IMG/VR virus record: IMGVR_UViG_3300034102_003761
Span: 1-34,168 of that record
Direction: 5' to 3' (one strand)
Length of the DNA: 34,168 nt
DNA from: a virus
The notes under the pieces are model-generated. The model did not search any database, had not been told where the DNA came from, and saw only the letters and a list, made by a program, of their open reading frames with translations. Position 1 is the first letter of the stretch. Every line of letters starts with the position of its first letter. Positions 6,084 through 12,859 of this stretch are shown one piece after another. Made by a program: the position numbers and the translations under genes.

Positions 6084-7094
6084 ATGCCAGCTACCCCCAT
6101 CACCACAGTCAAAGGCCAACGCGAGGATCTTTCCGACGCGATGGTCCTCATCGAACCCGGCGACACACCCCTGTTCAGCCTCTGCAAGAAATCAAAAGAG
6201 CCCGCGAATGTCCTCTTTTCTTGGCCCGCCGACCGCTACAACGACCCGCAAACCGCTGGCGTCCTCGCCAACGATGATGTCACCAGCTTCGACGACCAGC
6301 ACGCGAACCGCGAACTTCTTTCAGGCCGTATTCAAAAAGTCCGCCGCAGCTTCCAGGTTGACGATCTCGTTGAGAATGTCGCCGACCTCGCAGGCGTTGG
6401 CAAAAAGCAAGCCTTCAACAAGGCCGCTGCCAAAGCCCTCGTCGAATTGAAAATCGACATCGAGTCCATCATGGGCAGCGACAACGACAGCCAGGTTCAA
6501 TCCGGCTCGAACCCCTACCGCACCCGTGGTATCGGCGAGTGGATCAAATCCACCGCGCAAGGTGACACAGCCACCGCCGTCGCCGCCGCGTTCCGCACCC
6601 CCGCCGCGTCGATCAACACCACCGCCACCGCTTCTCTCACCGAGAACAATGTCATTGATGTGTTGGAGTCGATGTTCCGCGTTCGCCGCGCTCGTCGCAA
6701 CTACGACCTCGTTTGCGGCACCAGCCTCAAGCGTGCATTCACGAACTTCATCCGCACCCAAACGGGCTCGACGAATGTCATGTCCTCCGTGCGCACCTTC
6801 AACAGCAATGTTTCCGACAAGAAGATCGTGAACACGATCGACATCTACGAAGGCGACTTCGGTGTGCTCTCGCTGCATGTTTCGACCTACCTCGCCCATG
6901 GCGCGGCAGCCGCCGTCTCGGCAGCCCGTGGCTATGTCCTCGACATGGACCTCGTATCCATCGGCTTCAACCGCAAGCCTCGCATGGAAGAGCTTGAAGA
7001 CCGTGGCGGTGGACGCCGTGGCTTCTGCGACGCCATCTTCGGCGTAGCCGTCAGCAACCCCCAAGTCCTCGGAAAATTCGCGGCCACCGCGTAA
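6084..7094 (+). CDS. Major capsid protein, SU10/DUF5309-like (336 aa)
   Basis: Builds the icosahedral head, expected HK97 fold. The N-terminal segment EDLSDAMVLIEPGDTPLFS matches the start of the SU10-type capsid family (DUF5309; L-D-I-x-x-I-x-P-x-D-T-P-F). It is followed by the F-x-W-x-x-D-x-Y strand region, then a long helix (KKQAFNKAAAKALVELKIDIE) and the late V-x-x-Y-x-x-D-F-G strand (IDIYEGDFGVLSLHVS). Length fits the family. The leader 6048-6083 is A/C-rich with no Shine-Dalgarno. A 12-bp hairpin follows the gene. No decoration or protease gene lies next to it. Confidence 0.85.
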   Translation: MPATPITTVKGQREDLSDAMVLIEPGDTPLFSLCKKSKEPANVLFSWPADRYNDPQTAGVLANDDVTSFDDQHANRELLSGRIQKVRRSFQVDDLVENVADLAGVGKKQAFNKAAAKALVELKIDIESIMGSDNDSQVQSGSNPYRTRGIGEWIKSTAQGDTATAVAAAFRTPAASINTTATASLTENNVIDVLESMFRVRRARRNYDLVCGTSLKRAFTNFIRTQTGSTNVMSSVRTFNSNVSDKKIVNTIDIYEGDFGVLSLHVSTYLAHGAAAAVSAARGYVLDMDLVSIGFNRKPRMEELEDRGGGRRGFCDAIFGVAVSNPQVLGKFAATA

Positions 7095-7111
7095 TACCCG
7101 CCCCCCAGCCC

Positions 7112-7166
7112 TTGCCGGTGGCCCCTCGTCTCAGGACAGGCCACCGGCAACCGGGCTCCCCTTTTT
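7112..7166 (+). terminator. Hairpin terminator after the major capsid gene
   Basis: TTGCCGGTGGCC (7112-7123) pairs perfectly with GGCCACCGGCAA (7139-7150), a 12-bp stem with a 15-base loop. A T-run (TTTTT, 7162-7166) follows 11 bases later. It could partly terminate transcription so that capsid mRNA exceeds the downstream portal mRNA. Confidence 0.65.
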
Positions 7167-7170
7167 GACA

Positions 7171-7518
7171 ATGGAAATCCTCAAAGAAGCCCTCAGCGAC
7201 CTTCCCAGCGAACTCGCCGAAGGAGCGAAATCGGAACTCTTCTCGCAGTGGAACTCCCGCGCCGTGCAGGCCGACGCCCGCCAGCACGCCATCGCCGCCG
7301 ACCACGCCAAGCAAGACCTCCGCTCCATCGAGGGCGTGGGCGCTTTGACCCTCTCCGTTGACCCCCAAATTTATCACTTCTGGAATTGGAAAGTCCCCGG
7401 CTGCTGGCGCGACTCCGATTTCATCGCCTGGTTCAAACGCAACTTCCCCCAATGCGTCGTCAAATGCGGCGGCACCGGCAAGTTCGCCATCCTCATGCCC
7501 GGCCTACGAACAGCATGA
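7171..7518 (+). CDS. Hypothetical protein between capsid and portal (115 aa)
   Basis: ATG at 7171 is preferred over the in-frame TTG at 7165, which lies in the terminator T-run. N-terminal half is helical (LPSELAEGAKSELFSQWNSRAVQADARQHA). The C-terminal half has an aromatic patch (IYHFWNWKVPGCWRDSDFIAWFKRNFP) and ends with GGTGKFAILMPG. The stop overlaps the portal start (ATGA 7515-7518), so it is probably made together with the portal. No family recognised; a head-completion role is possible from context only. Confidence 0.7.
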   Translation: MEILKEALSDLPSELAEGAKSELFSQWNSRAVQADARQHAIAADHAKQDLRSIEGVGALTLSVDPQIYHFWNWKVPGCWRDSDFIAWFKRNFPQCVVKCGGTGKFAILMPGLRTA

Positions 7519-9605
7519 CTGAATCCGACGAGCCAGACCGCGACACCAAATACTGGATCGGCCAGCTCACCGAAGCCGCCACCGATGGCGGCTGGTTCTC
7601 CTCCGTCCGCGCCCGCAACTACGACACCCGCATGGCCCTGTGGGACGGCCAATCCTCCGATGGCCGCAAGTGGGCCAGCAACTACGGGAAAAATATTTTC
7701 CCCTGGGAAGGCGCTGCCGACAGCCGCATCCGCCTTGCCGATCTCGTCTGCAACCGCGAGGCCCAGCTTTGCCTCACCGCCACCTTCGCCGCCCGCCTGC
7801 AAATGATGCCGGTGGAATCCTCGGACTCCCTCTCCCGCACCGCCGCCGAGGCCGTGCTGAAGTGGATGCTTTTCACCCATTGCTCCAGCGACCTCCGCCG
7901 CGAACTCGAACTCGCCCTCAACATCCGCGCCACCTACGGCCTCGCCATCATGGGCGTCTTCTGGAAAACGACGACACGCATTGAGCAGAAGAGCGTCACC
8001 CTCGAAGACCTCATCGTCATGGCCCAAGAGCAGGGCGACCCCGCCTCGCCGCTCGCCATGCTCATCGGCGCGATCCTCGATCCGCTCCAAGAAGAAATCG
8101 CCATCGAGATGGCCGAGCAATTCGCCCCCGGCACCGGCACCGCCGCCAATGTCCGCAAGCTCCGCGAGGGCGGCACCGTCGAATACACCGAGCCTTACAT
8201 CTTTGAGAGCAAGCCCGAGTGGACCGCCCTGGAACCTTTCAACGACATCATTTTCCCCACCGCCACCTACGACCTCCAACGCGCCCCGTGGATCGCCCGC
8301 CGCGAGATGGTGACTTGCGAGGAGTTGGAAGAGCGCACCGTCACCGAAGGCTACCCCTACGAATTTTACGAGAAAGCCGAGAACTACAAAGGCACCTCCC
8401 TCTGGCCCATCTACGCCCACCAGAATACCAACCGCCGCGACAGCATCCTCTGGCAAGACCACCGCGACCTGGTGGAAATCTGGCATATCTATTCCAAGGA
8501 GACCGACGAGAAGACCGGCGCGACCAAGGTCATGTGCCGGGTCATGCACCCGAATGTGGACATCTTCGCCAAAGAAGAAATCTCCCCCTACTCACACGGC
8601 GAATATCCTTTCATCGAACTCCCCCGCGAGCGCGTCACCCGCTGCCTCATCGAAGCCCGAGGCATCCCCGAGATCGTCAGCACCATGCAGGCGGAAATCA
8701 AAACCCAGCGCGACTACCGCACCGACCGCGCCGGAATCGCCATCCTGCCGCCCATGCGCGTGCCCGCCAACCGTGGCAAGCTCGACATCATCCTCGGCCC
8801 CGCTGTCCAAATCCCCGAGCGCCGCCCCAACGAAATCGGCTGGATGCAACCGCCGCCCTTCGACCAAGGCACCATCGAGATCGAACGCGCCGTCCGCCGC
8901 GATGTGAATGAATACTTCGGCATGGCAGGCGAGGGGGTTGATCCCAACTACACCGCCCTCGTCCAGCAGCACACGGTGGACCGCTGGCTGCGCGACTTCA
9001 AAGCCATCATCACCCAGACCTACCAACTCATGCAGCAATACATGCTGCCCGTCCAAATCCTCCGCGTCTCCGGTGGCCAAGTCCTCCCGTTCCAAGCCGA
9101 CCGCGAAAGCATCCAAGGCAAGTTCGACCTGATCGTGGATTGGGACGCCCGCAACCTCGACGCCGAAGCCCTCGGCGCGAAGCTCGACTACATCAGCAAA
9201 GCCATCGTGCCGATGGATACCGCCGGAGTCATCGACCGCGCAGGGCTCATCAAATTCATCATGAGCGCCGTCGATCCGGTTCTTGCCGAAATGCTCGTCC
9301 GCGACCCCGGCCCCGCCGCCGCCATGGAGGCCAACGAAGAACAACTCGCCTTCACCAAGATCGCCGCAGGCACCGAGCCCGAACTTCCCGCCGAAGGGCA
9401 GAACCACCAGCTCCGCGCCCAAGTCCTCCAAGGCATCATAGCCGCAAACCCCGCCCTCCAGCAGCGCATCCAGCAAGACGAGATTTTCCGCAACATGATC
9501 GAAGCCCGCATGAAGGGCTTCAACTTCCAGCTCCAGCAACAGCAAAACGCCCAGATCGGCCGCCAAGGCACCCTGCCCGCGTTGCAACAAGGAGCCCCGC
9601 AATGA
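7515..9605 (+). CDS. Portal protein (696 aa)
   Basis: Forms the dodecameric ring at one capsid vertex through which DNA passes. I start at the ATGA overlap (7515); the frame is open further upstream but that would overlap the previous gene. Typical podovirus portal features are visible: an N-terminal region describing a region like KNIFPWEGAADSRI, a wing region with LEPFNDIIFPTATYDLQRAPWIARR, a core stretch LPRERVTRCLIEARGIPEIVS, the stem-type helical segment FGMAGEGVDPNY...RWLRDFKAI, and a glutamine-rich C-terminal barrel-like helix (LQQQQNAQIGRQG). Size fits podoviral portals. It comes after the capsid gene, the reverse of the usual portal-scaffold-capsid order. Confidence 0.88.
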   Translation: MTESDEPDRDTKYWIGQLTEAATDGGWFSSVRARNYDTRMALWDGQSSDGRKWASNYGKNIFPWEGAADSRIRLADLVCNREAQLCLTATFAARLQMMPVESSDSLSRTAAEAVLKWMLFTHCSSDLRRELELALNIRATYGLAIMGVFWKTTTRIEQKSVTLEDLIVMAQEQGDPASPLAMLIGAILDPLQEEIAIEMAEQFAPGTGTAANVRKLREGGTVEYTEPYIFESKPEWTALEPFNDIIFPTATYDLQRAPWIARREMVTCEELEERTVTEGYPYEFYEKAENYKGTSLWPIYAHQNTNRRDSILWQDHRDLVEIWHIYSKETDEKTGATKVMCRVMHPNVDIFAKEEISPYSHGEYPFIELPRERVTRCLIEARGIPEIVSTMQAEIKTQRDYRTDRAGIAILPPMRVPANRGKLDIILGPAVQIPERRPNEIGWMQPPPFDQGTIEIERAVRRDVNEYFGMAGEGVDPNYTALVQQHTVDRWLRDFKAIITQTYQLMQQYMLPVQILRVSGGQVLPFQADRESIQGKFDLIVDWDARNLDAEALGAKLDYISKAIVPMDTAGVIDRAGLIKFIMSAVDPVLAEMLVRDPGPAAAMEANEEQLAFTKIAAGTEPELPAEGQNHQLRAQVLQGIIAANPALQQRIQQDEIFRNMIEARMKGFNFQLQQQQNAQIGRQGTLPALQQGAPQ

Positions 9606-10549
9606 AGGCCACGCCCTACCGCACCGTCCGCGATGGAGTGATTTCCCGCATGGGCATCGACCCCGCGCAGCCGCTCATGGCCTCGCAGGCTTCGGCGCTT
9701 GCCGAGTATTTGACGACCGCCGCCGCGACGGCTTGGACCTTCTTCGATTGGCCCGAGACGACCTACACGGAGCAGCGTGTTGTATTGGGCACAGGTTTTG
9801 CCGAAGGAGGCTACACCTACGAGCACGATTACCAGGGCACCACCTCCTACATTGGCCGCGCTGTGCAGGGTTCGGAATTTTCCGACCTTGTGTGGCGCAT
9901 CAAGCGGGTGAGCACCACGACAAGCGGCGAGGTTTCCAATATCGACACCGCGCTCAATGTGGCGTGGAACGACCGCGCCACGGCCGCCTATGTCGAGGAT
10001 TCCGGCAACGAAGCTCCCGAGGATGCGTTGCCCTACATTCCGCTCATCCAGACCGGCCAGACGCCTATCGGCAATGTGGTCGCGGTTTACGCCGACAAAC
10101 CAAGCGAGTATGCGATCACGCAGAAATTGGAGTTCGTCATCACCGGCGACAGCCTCGTCATCATCGACGAGAACTATGTCTCAGGGCCGGTGTATGTGGA
10201 GTTCTCCCTACCGCAGCCGAAGTTTACCAGCACCGCGTTCAACGCCTCCACCGCTTACGCAGCGGGCGATCTCGTTTACTACAACACGACCGGCGATTGC
10301 TACGAAGCCCTCGCCGCCACCACCGGCAATCTCCCGACGAATGAGGAGTTCTGGCTACGCCACCGCATCCCAGCCTTCCTCGCCGATTACCTCAAGTTTT
10401 ACGCCCTCGCCGAGACGCTTTCCGAGGACGGCCAGATGGACAAAGCCAACTACCAGTTCGCCCGCGCCGAAGGCATCCTCCAACAACGCATGGACGACGC
10501 CTGGCTCCGCAAAGGCGAGGTCCGCCGCTACTCCGCGCAGTTCCAATAA
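9602..10549 (+). CDS. Head-tail connector / adaptor with CBM5/12-like insert (315 aa)
   Basis: Starts in the ATGA overlap with the portal, with AAGGAG about 8 bases upstream. The N-terminal part (VRDGVISRMGIDP, then LAEYLTTAAATAWTFFDWPE) and the C-terminal helices (FLADYLKFYALAETLSEDGQMDKA) look like a podoviral connector that docks on the portal. Residues about 208-252 form a separate module: STAYAAGDLVYYNTTGDCYEA, TGNLPTNEEFW. This is the pattern of carbohydrate-binding modules CBM5/12 (AYxxGdxVxYxGxxYxA...P...W). Such modules are expected on fibres; within a connector it may face outward. Connector assignment rests on position and shape. Confidence 0.7.
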   Translation: MKATPYRTVRDGVISRMGIDPAQPLMASQASALAEYLTTAAATAWTFFDWPETTYTEQRVVLGTGFAEGGYTYEHDYQGTTSYIGRAVQGSEFSDLVWRIKRVSTTTSGEVSNIDTALNVAWNDRATAAYVEDSGNEAPEDALPYIPLIQTGQTPIGNVVAVYADKPSEYAITQKLEFVITGDSLVIIDENYVSGPVYVEFSLPQPKFTSTAFNASTAYAAGDLVYYNTTGDCYEALAATTGNLPTNEEFWLRHRIPAFLADYLKFYALAETLSEDGQMDKANYQFARAEGILQQRMDDAWLRKGEVRRYSAQFQ

Positions 10550-10557
10550 CCCCCCTA

Positions 10558-10577
10558 TTGACACCCCTCCCGATAAT
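10558..10577 (+). promoter_or_regulatory. TTGACA / C-rich / GATAAT element, second copy
   Basis: TTGACA (10558-10563), eight bases, GATAAT (10572-10577), then twelve bases to the ATG at 10590. It matches the element at 4009-4028 in composition and in distance to the start codon. The spacing is short for sigma70. Confidence 0.3.
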
Positions 10578-10589
10578 TCAATTAACGAC

Positions 10590-10877
10590 ATGAGCAACCC
10601 CACCGTCCAGATCGCCGCCCGCAGTTCCTCGGGCATTGTCCAACCCGTCCAAGCCACACCAGATGGGGCTCTGCGAGTCACCACCGGTTTTGCACTCCCC
10701 CTCTACGACGACTTTGAAGTCTTCCGCGTCGGGGCGACCAACAACACCGACTACACCGAATACCGCTTTAGCGGAACCGCTGTGGCCCGCATTCGGTTTC
10801 AGTATTTCGGCGGAGTGCCCACCACCGACAACGCCGGGCTTCGCCGCTCCTTCATCCAGTATCCGCCCTTCGCGTAA
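10590..10877 (+). CDS. Small virion-associated protein (95 aa)
   Basis: ATG 10590 gives MSNPTVQIAARSSSGIVQP; the frame is open upstream but only as a shadow of the connector. The product is beta-rich with few charged residues (DYTEYRFSGTAVARIRFQYFGG), as expected for a head decoration or tail-associated protein. Two bases separate it from the next ATG. No family recognised. Confidence 0.65.
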   Translation: MSNPTVQIAARSSSGIVQPVQATPDGALRVTTGFALPLYDDFEVFRVGATNNTDYTEYRFSGTAVARIRFQYFGGVPTTDNAGLRRSFIQYPPFA

Positions 10878-10879
10878 CC

Positions 10880-11152
10880 ATGTCGCAAGTTTCGTTCGAT
10901 CCCCTCACCGGAAACATGATCAGCACCACCGCTCAGGTCGCGCAGCTCGACTCCTCGGGCCAGATCTCCGGCGCGATGATCCCCGACGATTTCGACGATG
11001 TGCAACGCTTCGACTCCGTGGCCGACTTCCCCGCCGAGGGCGTCGTCGCCCGCATCTACTTTCCAGCCGACACCAACATCCCGCACCGATGGGATGTGGA
11101 CACCCTTTCCTACATCCCCATCTCGTCCGACACGGACGGCGGTGAGTTTTAG
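10880..11152 (+). CDS. Small tail-associated protein (90 aa)
   Basis: Begins MSQVSFDPLTGNMISTTAQVAQLDSSGQIS and contains DVQRFDSVADFPAEGVVARIYF...NIPHRWDVDTLSYIPIS. That second half follows the short fibre-attachment pattern (f-x-x-x-x-x-FPxxGxxxxIYxAxDTxxxYrWd) seen in many phage fibre proteins. It is likely a small baseplate-like or fibre-docking protein. It precedes a run of fibre genes. Confidence 0.65.
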   Translation: MSQVSFDPLTGNMISTTAQVAQLDSSGQISGAMIPDDFDDVQRFDSVADFPAEGVVARIYFPADTNIPHRWDVDTLSYIPISSDTDGGEF

Positions 11153-11195
11153 GATTAACCCCGCAGAACAACCCAAACACCCCCCCAATAACACA

Positions 11196-12089
11196 ATGGC
11201 AAATACACTCAGAATCAAACGCAGATTGACAGGTGCCTCCGGCGCCCCTACCGGCCTCGCTCTCGGCGAGTTGGCCCATAGCTTCGTCGACGACAAACTT
11301 TGGATCGGCAATGGCTCGACCTCGGTCGTCATCGGCGGCGCAGGCCACTTCGCTACCAATGCCCAGCTCGCCTCCGAGACCTCGGCCAGAGAAGCCGCGA
11401 TCACCAGTGTTTCCTCGGATCTCTCCTCCGAAGTCACCCGTGCGACCGCAGCGGAACAAGCCCTCGGCGCTCGCATCGACAATGTTCTCTCGAACACAAC
11501 GCAGGGCTCGCTCGATTCGTTGACGGAGGTTGTGCAAGCCTTCGAGCAAGCGGATCAAAATCTCAACGGAGCGATCACCACGCTCGCCAATAGCGCCTCC
11601 AGCGCCCTCAGCTCCGCTGTGGCCACGCTCGAAGCCGCCGACTCCACCCTCCAGTCGAACATCGATAGCGAAGCCTCGACCCGCGCCGCCGCCGACTTGA
11701 CCCTCCAGGGCAACATCGACAGCGAGGCGACCACCCGCTCGAACAACGACGCGACCCTCCAGAGCAACATCGACAGCGAAGCCAGCACCCGTGCTTCGGC
11801 CATCAGCGCCCTCGACAGCCGAGTGGTCGTGCTCGAAAACGCCAGCGCCGACGCTCGCCTTGATGAAGTCGAGTCCGACATCGCCGCGCTTGAGAGCCGC
11901 GCCAGCACCATCGAGAGCGACGCCACAGCCCTCACAGGCCGCGTCTCCACCGCCGAGTCCGACATCGAAGCCATCGAAAGCGCCGCAACGACCCTCGCCG
12001 GTCGTGTGACGACCAACGAAGGCGACATCGATTCGCTCGAAGTTCGCGTCCTCGCGCTCGAGACCGAGATCGACGGCGGAACCTTCTGA
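11196..12089 (+). CDS. Coiled-coil tail fibre protein (297 aa)
   Basis: ATG 11196 gives MANTLRIKRRLTGASGAPTGLALGELAHSF...KLWIGNG. This is the N-terminal attachment motif common in fibre proteins (L-GELA-N--D-KLYIG), also seen in the next gene. From about residue 55 the chain is almost continuous heptad coiled coil. It contains repeated L-Q-(S/G)-N-I-D-S-E-A-(S/T)-T-R units (about residues 150-205) and ends in a second alanine/serine-rich heptad region. It should be a trimeric rod. The leader 11153-11195 is A/C-rich with no Shine-Dalgarno. Confidence 0.8.
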   Translation: MANTLRIKRRLTGASGAPTGLALGELAHSFVDDKLWIGNGSTSVVIGGAGHFATNAQLASETSAREAAITSVSSDLSSEVTRATAAEQALGARIDNVLSNTTQGSLDSLTEVVQAFEQADQNLNGAITTLANSASSALSSAVATLEAADSTLQSNIDSEASTRAAADLTLQGNIDSEATTRSNNDATLQSNIDSEASTRASAISALDSRVVVLENASADARLDEVESDIAALESRASTIESDATALTGRVSTAESDIEAIESAATTLAGRVTTNEGDIDSLEVRVLALETEIDGGTF

Positions 12090-12155
12090 TCGCCCCCCAT
12101 CCCCCTCAAAGCGGCAGCGCGGTCCCAACCCGCGCCGCCGCCCAGGGCCGCCCCA

Positions 12156-12185
12156 CTTAAAACTTAATTCTTAAAACTTAAAACT
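12156..12185 (+). repeat. 30-base AT-rich repeat, copy 1 (CTTAAAACTTAA type)
   Basis: Differs at one base from 14826-14855. Built from CTTAAAA and ACTTAA units. Ends five bases before the ATG at 12191, in an otherwise GC-rich spacer (12090-12190) that also has a small GCGCGG/CCGCGC hairpin at 12117-12135. Confidence 0.85.
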
Positions 12186-12190
12186 TCTCC

Positions 12191-12553
12191 ATGGTCCTCA
12201 AGCTCCTCCGCAGCACGGTTCCCGGCCGAGTCCCCACCGCCGCCCAAGTGGCCGAAGGGAGCCTCGCCCTCAACCTCGCCGACCGGCGCTTGTATAGCAA
12301 AGACCACCTCGGAGAAGTCTTCCGCCTCGCCCGCCCCCGCGACCCCAGCGACTACCAGCTTCTCCACGCCGTGGACGGCGACCACCTCTACCTCGGCCGC
12401 CTCGCTTGGGCCGACTTCCCCGCCTCCGGCCCCGCCGAGGACTCCCCCGCCTGGACAATTTACCGCATCACCACCGACTCGGCAGGCAATGTCCTCTCGG
12501 AGCAATCCGCCACCGGCGCGTGGTCGAACAAAAGCAACCTCCAATTTTCTTAA
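12191..12553 (+). CDS. Fibre-attachment-type protein (120 aa)
   Basis: Begins MVLKLLRSTVPGRVPTAAQ, then LALNLADRRLYSKDHLGEVF, the same N-terminal attachment motif as the 297-aa fibre (LRxxxxPGxxPTxxxxxxGxLAxNxxDxxLYxxd). The second half (WADFPASGPAEDSPAWTIYRIT) is a small beta domain. It may be a stand-alone adaptor or the base of a second fibre. The start sits just after the 30-base AT-rich repeat. Confidence 0.7.
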   Translation: MVLKLLRSTVPGRVPTAAQVAEGSLALNLADRRLYSKDHLGEVFRLARPRDPSDYQLLHAVDGDHLYLGRLAWADFPASGPAEDSPAWTIYRITTDSAGNVLSEQSATGAWSNKSNLQFS

Positions 12554-12574
12554 ACCTCAAAAACCACCACCACC

Positions 12575-12856
12575 ATGAACGCATCCGCACCATCCAGCAT
12601 CGACTCAAAGCAATACGACCGCTACGCCCTCAACCTCATCATTTCCGGCAGCTATGACGGGGAAGGCCAGCCAGAGGCATCGGTTGTAATGAATCTCACC
12701 CCGCTCCGCATCGAAGACGGCATGGTCGAGACCCAGCCCGCCCACGCGAAATCCATCCGCCTCGGCTCGCTCGCTCATGCCGACGAAGCCACCCTCGCCA
12801 CCGTGGGCGCGATCCAATCCGCCCTCCAACAATTCATCGCCGCGAAAGGACTCTAA
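12575..12856 (+). CDS. Small hypothetical tail-region protein (93 aa)
   Basis: ATG 12575 follows an A/C-rich leader (CCTCAAAAACCACCACCACC). The sequence YDRYALNLIISGSYDGEGQPEASVVMNLTPLRI suggests a beta-sandwich. The C-terminus is helical (LATVGAIQSALQQFIAAKGL). It sits between fibre genes, three bases before the large adhesin. Possibly a chaperone or capping protein for the fibre; function not recognised. Confidence 0.65.
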   Translation: MNASAPSSIDSKQYDRYALNLIISGSYDGEGQPEASVVMNLTPLRIEDGMVETQPAHAKSIRLGSLAHADEATLATVGAIQSALQQFIAAKGL

Positions 12857-12859
12857 GCC

